Of a DNA stretch of 64,000 nucleotides, positions 25,538-33,896 are shown in pieces (the stretch's first letter is position 1; every line of letters starts with the position of its first letter). This DNA comes from Schaedlerella arabinosiphila (lineage in GTDB: Bacteria > Bacillota > Clostridia > Lachnospirales > Lachnospiraceae). Under the pieces are notes generated by a model, which saw only the letters and a program-made list of their open reading frames with translations, had not been told where the DNA came from and searched no databases. Position numbers and translations under genes: made by a program. The DNA lies in the NCBI RefSeq assembly GCF_003885045.1, contig NZ_RHJS01000002.1:2480001-2544000 (forward strand), in the 5' to 3' direction.

Positions 25538-25786
25538 ATGAAAATATATTGGAACGGTGAATCGAAGAATATCATCGGAAAACGCTTAAAGCAGTTACGC
25601 CAACAACAGAACATCTCCCAGCGCATACTGGCCGCCAGGCTTACTTTGAGCGGGATTGAATTTAGTGATCTGACGATTTTAAGAATTGAAAGAGGGGAAC
25701 GCTTCGTTCCGGATTACGAGATTGCTGTAATTGCAGATTATTTCAAAGTCAGTGCGGATTATCTTCTTGGCAGAACAGAACAATGA
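25538..25786 (+). CDS. XRE-family regulator
   Basis: 82 residues. HTH: RLKQLRQQQNISQRILAARL then TLSGIEFSDLTILRIERGER, ending in the common ADYFKVSADYLLGRTE. The upstream duplicated 15-base operator suggests autoregulation. Convergent with the receiver-less winged-helix gene; the two share a terminator hairpin. Confidence 0.9.
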   Translation: MKIYWNGESKNIIGKRLKQLRQQQNISQRILAARLTLSGIEFSDLTILRIERGERFVPDYEIAVIADYFKVSADYLLGRTEQ

Positions 25787-25815
25787 CCGGCAGCTCTACG
25801 AACTGCCGGTCATTG
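25781..25815 (+). terminator. Bidirectional terminator
   Basis: Perfect 13-base stem CAATGACCGGCAG / CTGCCGGTCATTG between the XRE stop and the convergent winged-helix gene stop at 25796. Confidence 0.75.
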
Positions 25816-26227
25816 GTTTGTTGAATTTATATCCTACTCCTCTGATATTTTCTATGTAGTCGAAGGAACCTTTACCTGATTCCAACTTTTGCCTGATATG
25901 GCGGATATGGGACATGATGGTTCCTTTCTCATGGGCGTATTCCTCACCCCAGACCCCTTCATAAATCTGTTGGTACGTGAATACTCGTCCTGGTTGACTT
26001 GCTAGATAATGAATAATCCGGAATTCTAAATCTGTGAGTCTGATAACCTTTTCATTCTGTCTTACTTCTCTGCGGTATAAATCTATTTCAAGATTAGGAA
26101 AAGATAATACCATTTCTTGTTCTGAACTAATATCTGTATAATTTGCTCCTGAATGCAGATATCTCTGAATATCTGAAAGAATATGTTCTTCATTTTCTGA
26201 TACAGTAAATATCATTATTTTATTCAT
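25796..26227 (-). CDS. Winged-helix (Trans_reg_C) regulator without receiver domain
   Basis: 143 residues. Only about 45 residues precede the OmpR-type winged helix (IRLTDLEFRIIHYLASQPGR, GTIMSHIRHIRQKLE, IRGVGYKFNKP), far too short for a receiver. It is related to the C-terminal half of the protein at 23410. It starts 18 bases after the YcxB-like gene, so both form an operon. A free winged helix may compete with or modulate the VanR-like regulator of the neighbouring cassette; that is a guess. Confidence 0.85.
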   Translation of the reverse strand: MNKIMIFTVSENEEHILSDIQRYLHSGANYTDISSEQEMVLSFPNLEIDLYRREVRQNEKVIRLTDLEFRIIHYLASQPGRVFTYQQIYEGVWGEEYAHEKGTIMSHIRHIRQKLESGKGSFDYIENIRGVGYKFNKPMTGSS

Positions 26228-26245
26228 AGCTACTTCATCTCATTT

Positions 26246-26752
26246 TCAGCGATTCTCAATATGTTTTACATTCGTACACTTTTCAAGTATGAATGTTTCA
26301 AATTCTTCGCCGCCTTTTTCTACAAAATTGTCTCCTCCATAGAGAATTCCTTTTTCTTTTGCATACATTAACACACCACAGCTTTTCAAGCGAAAAATTC
26401 TGCATATCTGTCCATAAGTAATTTCTATATTATATTTCCCCTCTGTCATTTTCACTGTATCGCTGAAATTAACAACACATTCCGGATATGTTCCACTATC
26501 TGTCTGCATGTTAACAGCTCTCATGCGTTTTAGAGTATCTTTTGGTGCCAAGAACAGGATAATAAGCATCACAACCATACATACTCCTTCTATGGTTGCC
26601 AGGACTGGTTCGTATTTCATACAAACAATCATCGTTGCCCCCGCCACGGCCGCTGCTACAATGCAACATACAACCATGTCTCTGCACAGTACTTTATAAA
26701 CATACTCCTTATACATTTCATCCGTTGGATAAAACCGATTTTCAAAATCCAT
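26246..26752 (-). CDS. YcxB-like membrane protein
   Basis: 168 residues behind GGGAGGTTTATGGAAG. Two hydrophobic helices at about 24-45 and 49-70 are followed by a soluble C-terminal domain: VNFSDTVKMTEGKYNIEITY, then YGQICRIFRLKSCGVLMY. This arrangement matches the YcxB-like family. Upstream lies an 11-base-repeat operator of the VanR-like regulon (26838-26876). It is followed by the receiver-less winged-helix gene. Confidence 0.75.
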   Translation of the reverse strand: MDFENRFYPTDEMYKEYVYKVLCRDMVVCCIVAAAVAGATMIVCMKYEPVLATIEGVCMVVMLIILFLAPKDTLKRMRAVNMQTDSGTYPECVVNFSDTVKMTEGKYNIEITYGQICRIFRLKSCGVLMYAKEKGILYGGDNFVEKGGEEFETFILEKCTNVKHIENR

Positions 26753-26837
26753 CTTCCATAAACCTCCCTTTCCTGATTTAATTATTATTTCCTGTTCTTT
26801 CCCTGGCAGCTACTTTATTTTTTATTTTCTACTCTAT

Positions 26838-26876
26838 ATCTTAATGAATCCTTAACAGATTCTGAAAATATCTAAA
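26838..26876 (-). promoter_or_regulatory. VanR-type operator 1 (upstream of YcxB-like gene)
   Basis: Minus strand: TTCAGAATCTG, TTAAGGATTCA, TTAAGATATAG, units spaced 11 bases. The same repeat type is found at six more sites between 27.5 and 44.4 kb. Confidence 0.6.
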
Positions 26877-26996
26877 AAGGGCTGTTATGGTACCCTAAAA
26901 ATATTTTTTTCTACCATTAACTATTATCCCCTGCTGGCATTAACTTTTGAACCAGTTCCTTATCCTCATCAAAAACCAATTTTGAACCTTCTACCA

Positions 26997-27259
26997 TTAC
27001 ATATCAGTTCTTGCCTGTGGATTCTTATTTCCCGATATTGAACGTAAAATCTTCTCTTCCTTATCATTGCCCTCCGTATAGATAAGCGTTACCGTGATCC
27101 GCTCCTTTTCATCCAATACGAATGACCTTTTTCTGTCACCTCCACTTTTACAAGATTACTGCTCTTTATCTTCGGATACAATGGCGGTTGCTCCTGAAAA
27201 TATCCTGCCATGATATTCATTGTCGTGAATTTCCCGCTTTCATACTCCTCGCGACCCAT
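26997..27259 (-). pseudogene. Frameshifted small gene of unknown function
   Basis: From an ATG at 27259 (MGREEYESGKFTTMNIMAGY) the frame ends after 56 codons. A one-base shift near the VEVTEK codons continues it as SFVLDEKERITVTLIYTEG, then KEEKILRSISG and a stop at 26997. Joined, this gives about 85 residues. It follows the 62-residue gene at 27269 by 9 bases, so it was part of that operon. Not recognised. Confidence 0.5.
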
Positions 27260-27268
27260 ATTTCCCTT

Positions 27269-27457
27269 TTACACCAAAATGTTAATCTGCTCTACAATTT
27301 GTTCCAGTTCCTTTTCCAGCTTTTTCTGTGCATCTACATCATGATTCTCCATTGCCATCCGTATCTGCATATTAAGTACGCATTGCTGTTGCTTTAAGCC
27401 GGCAAACGCCGTCATCCTTGTGTTCGAAAAAGTTATCATTGAATGATTGTTGTCCAT
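27269..27457 (-). CDS. Small helical protein of the VanR-type regulon
   Basis: 62 residues behind AAAGGAGTAAGTTCAT. The C-terminal half is a heptad-like helix (AMENHDVDAQKKLEKELEQI). Its promoter region carries the 11-base repeats at 27544-27583. The next gene in the operon is frameshifted. Not recognised. Confidence 0.55.
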   Translation of the reverse strand: MDNNHSMITFSNTRMTAFAGLKQQQCVLNMQIRMAMENHDVDAQKKLEKELEQIVEQINILV

Positions 27458-27543
27458 ATGAACTTACTCCTTTTGCATTTTACTGTCCTGCCTGGTACCA
27501 GCATATAAATTAAAAAACATCCTCCATTAATTTTCCACTCTAT

Positions 27544-27583
27544 TTCTTAATGGATTCTAAACGGATTCTGAAAAATTCTTAAC
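27544..27583 (-). promoter_or_regulatory. VanR-type operator 2
   Basis: Minus strand: TTAAGAATTTT, TCAGAATCCGT, TTAGAATCCAT, TAAGAAATAG, units with 11-base period upstream of the 62-residue gene. Confidence 0.6.
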
Positions 27584-27679
27584 AAGGAGTTGCACGATAA
27601 ATCAAAAAATGTCAAAAGGTAAATAAATAAAATTACATTTTGACATTCACATTCATTAGCTGAATCTATTTCTCTAATT

Positions 27680-28231
27680 TTATATTTTCATCACTTTTTC
27701 AAACCGGAACATTTCGCTATCCTCTGCATCCCCTTCCAAGAACTCTTCAGGCGAATTCGGATCCGGGTGCTTTGGATGAAAGAACTCAACTATGTGAAAC
27801 CCACATCGATTCACATAAAAATGTATATTCCTCTTTTCAAAATATGGCGTACACGTCTCCCACACCTTTGTCTCTGGATGCAGCTGCTCGATTGCCTTCC
27901 ACGCTGCCTGACCAATCCCTTTACTGTGCTCAGCAGGAATTACAAAAAATATCATCAGTTCATTATGTTTTGTTTCTGTATTAATTTGCAAAATCACACC
28001 GCCTACCTTCTCTTCCTGCAAAACAATACGGTATATTTCTGCACCTTTTCTATCCATGCATTCTTCAATCGTCTGTCGGGATATGATTTCTTCACCGTCC
28101 TCAAAGTGTTCATCTCTGACACCAAACTCTTCTAAAGCGCCATAGCGAAACGCTTCCTGGTTATCAAGGATAAACTGGTTTCGGTCTTCTTCTTCCATTG
28201 GGATTAATTTCACTTGAATCAATTCTGTCAT
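27680..28231 (-). CDS. GNAT-family N-acetyltransferase, copy 1
   Basis: 183 residues from [12 protein letters not shown], selected for GGAGGTACAAAGCG; a longer frame has no site. GNAT motif A is visible as [20 protein letters not shown] (acetyl-CoA loop x-x-G-I-G-x-A). After it come [22 protein letters not shown], the usual Y-x-K-x-GF end. It is a paralogue of the gene at 43556 (same [11 protein letters not shown] block). Substrate unknown. Confidence 0.88.
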   Translation of the reverse strand: MTELIQVKLIPMEEEDRNQFILDNQEAFRYGALEEFGVRDEHFEDGEEIISRQTIEECMDRKGAEIYRIVLQEEKVGGVILQINTETKHNELMIFFVIPAEHSKGIGQAAWKAIEQLHPETKVWETCTPYFEKRNIHFYVNRCGFHIVEFFHPKHPDPNSPEEFLEGDAEDSEMFRFEKVMKI

Positions 28232-28277
28232 CGCTTTGTACCTCCTGTTTGAAAATATATTTTCAGAAATCATTTAA

Positions 28278-28532
28278 TTATTTTATAAGTCTCCATTCTT
28301 TTGTTGTTTCGTCTTTCTGTAAAACCAGTTTAAATTCTCCATCTCCCTTATAGAAAAAAATTTCGCTGCAAGAAGGATTTAATTCTATTTCATACTCACT
28401 TTTCGCTCCAAATTTACTATTAAAAAAACCAAATGCAGAATAAAAGGTGATGTATTTATTATATTCTCCTTGCTTTATTTCTAAAGCTCTTGCATTTCCT
28501 ATAGAAGATGATATTGCTATATTCAATTTCAT
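28278..28532 (-). CDS. Small hypothetical protein
   Basis: 84 residues from MKLNIAISSSIGNA. A GTG four codons upstream is possible, and the ribosome site is weak. Beta-rich and aromatic (YNKYITFYSAFGFFNSKFG). It lies 46 bases upstream of the GNAT gene in the same direction. Not recognised. Confidence 0.45.
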   Translation of the reverse strand: MKLNIAISSSIGNARALEIKQGEYNKYITFYSAFGFFNSKFGAKSEYEIELNPSCSEIFFYKGDGEFKLVLQKDETTKEWRLIK

Positions 28533-28601
28533 TTCATCCACTTTTCTTACTCGGTTTCTCCTAGTAATAAACTCCAATTCCCGTTAATCAGCATCTGAAT
28601 A

Positions 28602-29513
28602 TCAGCTTTTCATTTTCTCTTTTCTGCTCATTGCCTGCATTTCTTTTAATTTTTCTTCTTCCTTCCTTGTATATTCTTTTGCTGCTCTTTCCCATCTCTT
28701 ATAATGTGCCTCATCCCTGTGATCCGAAAGCTTAAACTCTTTCTTAAGGTATTTCCCCAGATACTTCGTGACCTTCCTTGCACCGGATAAATTGAGATGA
28801 TCCCCCTGATCCATGGTATCTGTCTTCCAGTCAATCTTAAGCCCTTTTGTGATCAGGTTCATATCCAGATATATAAGGGATTTCTTTCCCGCATATTCCT
28901 GCAGCGTATTGTGCTTCCGGTAATTATAATTCTTAGGGGAGGGTGTGCTGACCAGAACAAGCCTGGCTCCATGCTCTCTGCACAGCTTCAGGATTTTTTC
29001 CATATACATCTCTACCTGTTCCGGCATTTTTTCTTTCTTTTCTGTCTTTTTCATGTAGGCTCCTTTTTGGTACGGCTTTACCCCATCCCGCAGCTTAAAT
29101 CCTTTGGAATCCTCCCGCACATACAGCTTGCTCATCAAATTCTTTTTCTCTTTCGCCTTCTCCTGTTTTCGGAACAATACATTTGTTTCAAAAAGCACGA
29201 GCCTCGGTTTTTGAGTCTCGAATGCCAGTTTCAATGTATCATAAGTCTCATCCATCATCTGTCCCGGCTGTCCGCATACATAGGCGGTGATCCCGTAATG
29301 ATTCCATAATCCCATGGGTGAAATGGAACTATATGTTAAACTATCCCCGGCAACGAGAACGTCAATCGTATTTTTCGGTTCTTTCCGGATTCCGGCTGCA
29401 TTTTTATTTTGATTTCCATTTTCCGTCTGTGTCTTACTTTCTGCAGATACAGTAAAAGAAAAGCCAAGCAGGCTTACCAGAAGCATCAATAAAATAAATC
29501 CCTTCTTTCCCAT
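28602..29513 (-). CDS. SGNH-type (DltD-like) secreted hydrolase, copy 1
   Basis: 303 residues with signal peptide or anchor (FILLMLLVSLLGFSFTVSA, about 5-23). Catalytic block I is VLVAGDSLTYSS (GDS nucleophile), and block V is QGDHLNLSGARKV (D-x-x-H). It is close to the SGNH protein at 35988 (shared SPKNYNYRKHN and CGQPGQ segments). This places it in the envelope cassette, at its downstream end, with its own VanR-type operator. Probably acts outside the membrane on an acylated polymer, as DltD-type proteins do. Confidence 0.8.
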   Translation of the reverse strand: MGKKGFILLMLLVSLLGFSFTVSAESKTQTENGNQNKNAAGIRKEPKNTIDVLVAGDSLTYSSISPMGLWNHYGITAYVCGQPGQMMDETYDTLKLAFETQKPRLVLFETNVLFRKQEKAKEKKNLMSKLYVREDSKGFKLRDGVKPYQKGAYMKKTEKKEKMPEQVEMYMEKILKLCREHGARLVLVSTPSPKNYNYRKHNTLQEYAGKKSLIYLDMNLITKGLKIDWKTDTMDQGDHLNLSGARKVTKYLGKYLKKEFKLSDHRDEAHYKRWERAAKEYTRKEEEKLKEMQAMSRKEKMKS

Positions 29514-29524
29514 ATGCTTTCTTT

Positions 29525-29570
29525 ACGGATAAAGGGACTGTACCCCTTTCGTACAGTCCGCTTTTTCCGT
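29525..29570 (-). other. Hairpin with GGACTGTAC stem in the SGNH leader
   Basis: Nested stem ACGGA, AAAAG, GGACTGTAC / GTACAGTCC, CTTT, TCCGT just upstream of the SGNH start. The core GGACTGTAC / GTACAGTCC recurs in the hairpin at 41566-41601. There is no T-run on the minus strand. It may protect or regulate the mRNA. Confidence 0.45.
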
Positions 29571-29611
29571 CTGCCTCCTTCCTTTGTATTTCTTTCTATT
29601 ATCAATGAAAA

Positions 29612-29648
29612 GCCTTAACCGTTCCTAAAGCATTTCTTAAAGAATCTG
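29612..29648 (-). promoter_or_regulatory. VanR-type operator 3 with -10 GATAAT
   Basis: Minus strand: TTAAGAAATGC, TTTAGGAACGG, TTAAGGC, 11-base period, followed by a TTGATAAT -10. It drives the copy-1 SGNH gene separately from the main operon. Confidence 0.65.
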
Positions 29649-29658
29649 AATCCTGCAT

Positions 29659-30612
29659 TTACACAAAAAGTTTTTTTGCAAAATTATAAAGTGCATTCTG
29701 CCATACCGTATCCTCATGGCCTCCTTCAGTATCATAAAAAAGGTGTTCTATACCTTTCTCCTTCATAATGTCATGAAGCTTATAGGTAACATCCCCGCAG
29801 ACATCATCAGATCTGCCTACCGAAAGCATAAGTAAGCAGAACTTTTCGGTTGGAGGAACCAGTTCTTTTAAAAGCGGGTTTACATGGCCGTATGTCTCAT
29901 CCGGCACTACCGATGCAGAAGAAAACGCACCCACATAACCAAATAACTCCGAATAGTTGAATGCAGTATACAAGGCATTTCGCCCACCCATGGAATTTCC
30001 TGCAACTGCTGTATATTCCCTCCCGGCCTTTACCGGATAATGGCTGTTTATATAAGGCATCAGATTCTCCACCAGATCCGGCCCCGTAAGGTCATAAGCC
30101 TGAATGGTCTCTGACAAGGATAAATCTTCGGTATCCTCTTTTTCATTAACCACGCTGTTTGGACATACCACGATCATCTCCGGCACCTGCTCAAAATAAT
30201 GTAAGTTTTGTAAGATGACATCCGCTGATTTATTCCTCCATGTGCGGTGGCTTCCGGTCAATCCATGCAGAAGATACAGAACCGGATACTTCTTTTCTTC
30301 TTTGTAGTCTGCCGGAAGGAATACCATGGCATGCCGATTAGTTCCCGTAATCTTGGAAGGATAAGTAATTTCTTCCGGTTTCCGATACCGATATCCCGCC
30401 TGTTTTTCTATAAAATACGGTTGGGGAATCTCTCGGATGATTCCATCCGCATCCTTTTTCTGTTCAAGCTGCAAGACTTCTTCTTTCACCTGCTGTTCCT
30501 GTGCGGCCGACTGCCCATGATGCAGTACTTTGTAAGAGGCTGCTCCGACAGTTCCCGCCGCCACAACCGCTAAAAGTCCGAATACAATCTTTTTCCTGTT
30601 CAAATCCATCAC
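29659..30612 (-). CDS. Membrane-anchored alpha/beta-hydrolase esterase (EstA/Fes type)
   Basis: 317 residues. A GTG and an ATG lie next to each other at the start. The N-terminal anchor is IVFGLLAVVAAGTVGAA. The esterase core has YPVLYLLHGLTGSHRTW, the nucleophile elbow AGNSMGGRNALY, and a likely catalytic His in TEGGHEDTVW. This is the fold of esterase D/feruloyl esterase-type proteins. Its 5' end has been duplicated upstream of the metallophosphoesterase gene. Probably removes an ester-linked group at the cell surface. Confidence 0.85.
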   Translation of the reverse strand: MMDLNRKKIVFGLLAVVAAGTVGAASYKVLHHGQSAAQEQQVKEEVLQLEQKKDADGIIREIPQPYFIEKQAGYRYRKPEEITYPSKITGTNRHAMVFLPADYKEEKKYPVLYLLHGLTGSHRTWRNKSADVILQNLHYFEQVPEMIVVCPNSVVNEKEDTEDLSLSETIQAYDLTGPDLVENLMPYINSHYPVKAGREYTAVAGNSMGGRNALYTAFNYSELFGYVGAFSSASVVPDETYGHVNPLLKELVPPTEKFCLLMLSVGRSDDVCGDVTYKLHDIMKEKGIEHLFYDTEGGHEDTVWQNALYNFAKKLFV

Positions 30613-30647
30613 CTTTCTTAACTGAAGCTGCTATGCTGCATATGACA
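30589..30647 (-). repeat. 59-bp direct repeat, copy A
   Basis: Identical to 31802-31860 at 56 of 59 positions (differences C/T, A/G, T/C). It covers the ribosome site and first codons of the esterase gene. The two copies flank the metallophosphoesterase gene with a period of 1213 bases. Confidence 0.9.
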
Positions 30648-30660
30648 ATTTTTATCCAAA

Positions 30661-31800
30661 TTATTGACTCTCCAGATTGACAACAACATATTCACATTTT
30701 CCTTGAGTTCTGATTGGAAATCCCCATCCTGCTGCTCCCGAAGAAACAATCACTTTCATATTCCCTTGTTTATATTCTCCATAATTAAGTGTTCCTGATA
30801 AACTATTTAAAAATCCAATTGGGAAAATTTGTCCTGCGTGAGTATGACCGGACAATTGTAGATCAACTCCCAACTTAGCATTTTCTTCTATGTCTACTGG
30901 TTGATGATCCAGTATAATGGTGAAAAGATTTCGCTTGGAGCCTTTCAACACATTCTCAGAAGAAGCACGCATTGATTGATTTCCCCATGCCGCATCATCT
31001 CTTCCTACAAGCACCAGCTCCTGATTGACTGTAATATGCCGATCTTTTAGGATTGTAATACCGCTTGCCTCTATTGCCTTATTCAGTTCATCATCCGTAT
31101 AAGTACGTTTTTCCGTATAAGGCTGTCTGTCATGATTTCCATATACATAGTAGATCCCAAATCTGTTTTTAATTGTGCTTAATACACGAAAAGCTTCCTC
31201 CATTGCCTCTTTTGAAGTATTTTCCTCTACAATATCTCCGCCTAATACAACAAAGTCCGGCTGTAATACACTAATTTCTTTTACCATATCTTTTATTGCT
31301 TCTGGCTTTTGAATCGTATCGTAATGCGTATCTGTAATTAAGACTACCCGATAATCTGTTGATAGCTTTTCTGATAAAACAATATATTCCGTCTTGGTTA
31401 TCTGAACCATATTCATACATCCTATAAAGACGACCAAACTTACTATCCCAACCGTTAATATACCGCTTCGGCAGGCTATCCTCAAAATTCTGCCGATCTT
31501 TTTATTCTGTTGTAATCTGAAAATTCGTTCAACAAGCAACACTACTATCTCTATAATTGTAGAAACTACCATCAGATGTATTATGATTATTCCAAAAAAA
31601 CCCCAATAAAAACATATAATGCCGATGACTACTATCAATAAAATTCTTATCGCACAATTGCTCCATTTATTAAATTTCATCCCATAAAAGGAGAAAAGCT
31701 TCCCTAACAGCCAATAAAAATCTGCTGTCAAAAATAACAAAGCTATACCAAAGACAAACATATAAATCTCCTCACAAAATTTGAACAACTTCTGATTCAA
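30661..31800 (-). CDS. Membrane metallophosphoesterase (YkuE-like)
   Basis: 379 residues from a TTG start. About four hydrophobic segments in the first 140 residues are followed by a calcineurin-like phosphoesterase domain: VVLITDTHYD, DFVVLGGDIVE, YYVYGNHDRQ, TIILDHQP, LQLSGHTHAGQIFP. All five metal-binding blocks are present. YkuE-like proteins act on membrane or surface phosphoesters. The gene and a 59-base repeat appear inserted between the sensor kinase and esterase genes, and its A/T-rich codon use is softer than its neighbours'. Confidence 0.88.
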   Translation of the reverse strand: MNQKLFKFCEEIYMFVFGIALLFLTADFYWLLGKLFSFYGMKFNKWSNCAIRILLIVVIGIICFYWGFFGIIIIHLMVVSTIIEIVVLLVERIFRLQQNKKIGRILRIACRSGILTVGIVSLVVFIGCMNMVQITKTEYIVLSEKLSTDYRVVLITDTHYDTIQKPEAIKDMVKEISVLQPDFVVLGGDIVEENTSKEAMEEAFRVLSTIKNRFGIYYVYGNHDRQPYTEKRTYTDDELNKAIEASGITILKDRHITVNQELVLVGRDDAAWGNQSMRASSENVLKGSKRNLFTIILDHQPVDIEENAKLGVDLQLSGHTHAGQIFPIGFLNSLSGTLNYGEYKQGNMKVIVSSGAAGWGFPIRTQGKCEYVVVNLESQ

Positions 31801-31801
31801 A

Positions 31802-31860
31802 CTTTTTCCTGTTCAAATCTATCGCCCTTCTTAACTGAAGCTGCTATGCTGCATATGACA
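31802..31860 (-). repeat. 59-bp direct repeat, copy B
   Basis: Partner of copy A at 30589-30647. It retains the leader and first codons of the esterase (DLNRKK) without a usable start codon, showing that the esterase originally followed the kinase directly. Confidence 0.9.
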
Positions 31861-31865
31861 GAACT

Positions 31866-33182
31866 TTATTCATGCTGAGCCGGAAACAAAATCAGTATTT
31901 GAAATCGTTCTCCTTCCTGCACAGCCATGCATTTCCCCCTCATTTTTAACATCATGTTCTTTACACTCTGTATCCCGATTCCATTGCTCTCCGTCTCTTC
32001 TTCCAGCTTTTTCACCCTGTTTTCAAACAAAAATCCTGTCATGTTCCCCTCCTCCACAGCAGAAATGACAACCGGCATGGATGGGTCTGCATATTTCACT
32101 ATATTAGATGTCAGATTGTCCATAATCCGCATCACATAATCCGTTGAAATCCGAATCCTGCTCTGCGGCCATTCTACTTGGAATAATACTTCAAAACCCT
32201 GCTGCGCTAAGTAACTGCAGGTCTCTGAAAACAGGTCATAAAACAGTGTTTCGCAGGTTTCCGTTTCTTCTAACTGCACTTCTTCTTCCCCTGCCATCAG
32301 GGAATATTCAAACAGATGATCCGTAAGCTGCTTCATCCTTCTCGCTTTCCGGTCAATCTTCTCTACATATTCCATCCACTGCCCCTCACTCTTAAAGCTG
32401 CCTTTTTTCAAGATCTCCGTATACAGCATAATAGAAGTAACCGGCGTGCGAAGATCATGAGACATCTCTGTAACGATCTTCTGATTCTCCTGCACCATCT
32501 CTGCTTCCTGTTTGATCAAATCCTGAAAAGACAGCCGCATACTGTCAAGCCCTTCCGCAAGCGCCGCAAGTTCGTCCCTTCCTTTCACCGTAATCTTATA
32601 ATCAAGGCTTCCACCCTCTAATATCTCCACCTCATCACTCAATTTTAAAATATATGCCATTTTACTTCGGATTCCAAACAAGACAAGAATCAGGAACAAA
32701 ACAAACGACAGCACCAGCTCCACAATCATTGCATAGTTATAAAACTGGTATGCATATATTCCGGTAATGCTGACTCTCGCCTCCCCATCGGCAAAGGATA
32801 CGGTATAATAAACCTCCCATCCGTAATCATTGGCTTCAATCTCTTCCTCCCACAGTTCCTGATCCGGATACTCCGAATCAAACATCTGCATTCCATCTTT
32901 ATATACACGGATGGAGACAATCTGCTGCCTTTGTACCCAGCTCTTTAACGCGTCCGCATCTCTGGAAGACAGGCTGTTCTGATCAATGTACTGCTGTAGC
33001 TTCCTGATATAACTTTCATCTTTTCGTTCTTCATAATCTGAATTATAATAAAAATTTTCAATGAGATAATCTCCTGCCTGATTCAGTACCAAAAATACAA
33101 GAACTGCTACAAAAGCTGCTGTCACCAGCAGCCGCAGCAGTTGAAAGTATATGGAATCCTTCTTATTCGTTGTCCGCGCCAA
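31866..33182 (-). CDS. VanS-like sensor histidine kinase
   Basis: 438 residues from a TTG that overlaps the regulator gene by 20 bases (AAAGGGG site). Transmembrane helices lie at about 11-31 and 148-168 with an extracellular sensor between them. HAMP-type segment (YILKLSDEVEILEGGSLDY), phospho-acceptor block MSHDLRTPVTSIML, and an ATP-binding domain with IMDNLTSNIVKYA (N box) and NGIGIQSVKNM (G box) follow. Phosphorylates the neighbouring regulator. As it sits inside the Dlt-like operon it may sense the envelope state. Confidence 0.92.
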   Translation of the reverse strand: MARTTNKKDSIYFQLLRLLVTAAFVAVLVFLVLNQAGDYLIENFYYNSDYEERKDESYIRKLQQYIDQNSLSSRDADALKSWVQRQQIVSIRVYKDGMQMFDSEYPDQELWEEEIEANDYGWEVYYTVSFADGEARVSITGIYAYQFYNYAMIVELVLSFVLFLILVLFGIRSKMAYILKLSDEVEILEGGSLDYKITVKGRDELAALAEGLDSMRLSFQDLIKQEAEMVQENQKIVTEMSHDLRTPVTSIMLYTEILKKGSFKSEGQWMEYVEKIDRKARRMKQLTDHLFEYSLMAGEEEVQLEETETCETLFYDLFSETCSYLAQQGFEVLFQVEWPQSRIRISTDYVMRIMDNLTSNIVKYADPSMPVVISAVEEGNMTGFLFENRVKKLEEETESNGIGIQSVKNMMLKMRGKCMAVQEGERFQILILFPAQHE

Positions 33183-33879
33183 ATTTATACCCCTTTCCCC
33201 AAATGGTTTTGATATACTTTGGATTCTTTGGGTCTTCTTCTATCTTCACCCTTAATTTTCGGATATGCACCATAATGGTACTGTTGCAGGAGTAAAAGTA
33301 AGGTTCCTGCCACACACTCTCATACAGGTTCTGGGCGGAAAATATCTTTCCGGGATGCTGCATCAGAAGAAGCAGGATGTGGTATTCAATATCGGACATC
33401 TCCTTTTCCGCATCGTTTACATATACTTCATTGAAATTCTCATGAATCCGGATTCCCTTCATCTCCAGATAAGGCTCCTCATCCTTCTCATTTTCCGGGT
33501 TCTTTCCCATATATACCTTGTACCGGCGCATTAAAGCCTTTACTCTCCCCAAAAGTTCTGCATAGGAAAATGGCTTCGGAAGGTAGTCGTCCCCTCCCGC
33601 CATCAGCCCGATGAGCTTATCTGATTCCTGCGCTTTAGCCGTCAGAAAAAGGACAGGCACATTCGAGACCTTCCGGATCTCCTCACAGGTCCGAAGCCCC
33701 GACATTCCCGGCATCATAACATCCAAAATAACCAGATCCGTCTCTTCATTCAAAAGCTCCAGCCCTTTTCTTCCATTTTCTGCTTCTGACACATGATAAT
33801 TCTCGCTTTCTAACAGAATCCGGACACCTTCACGGATATCCTCATCATCCTCAACAATTAATACCTGCTCTTTTTCCAT
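33163..33879 (-). CDS. VanR-like OmpR-family response regulator
   Basis: 238 residues from MEKEQVLIVEDDED (a GTG three codons upstream is too close to AGAGGAG). The receiver has VEDDED, phospho-acceptor VILDVMMPG, LFLTAK and PKPF. The C-terminal winged helix has MSDIEYHILLLLMQHPG and STIMVHIRKLRVKIE, ending WGKGYKFG. It is the only complete response regulator here. The 11-base TTAAGAAT-type repeats upstream of genes from 26.8 to 44.3 kb are its likely targets. Confidence 0.93.
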   Translation of the reverse strand: MEKEQVLIVEDDEDIREGVRILLESENYHVSEAENGRKGLELLNEETDLVILDVMMPGMSGLRTCEEIRKVSNVPVLFLTAKAQESDKLIGLMAGGDDYLPKPFSYAELLGRVKALMRRYKVYMGKNPENEKDEEPYLEMKGIRIHENFNEVYVNDAEKEMSDIEYHILLLLMQHPGKIFSAQNLYESVWQEPYFYSCNSTIMVHIRKLRVKIEEDPKNPKYIKTIWGKGYKFGADNE

Positions 33880-33896
33880 GCCCTGCACACTCCTCT

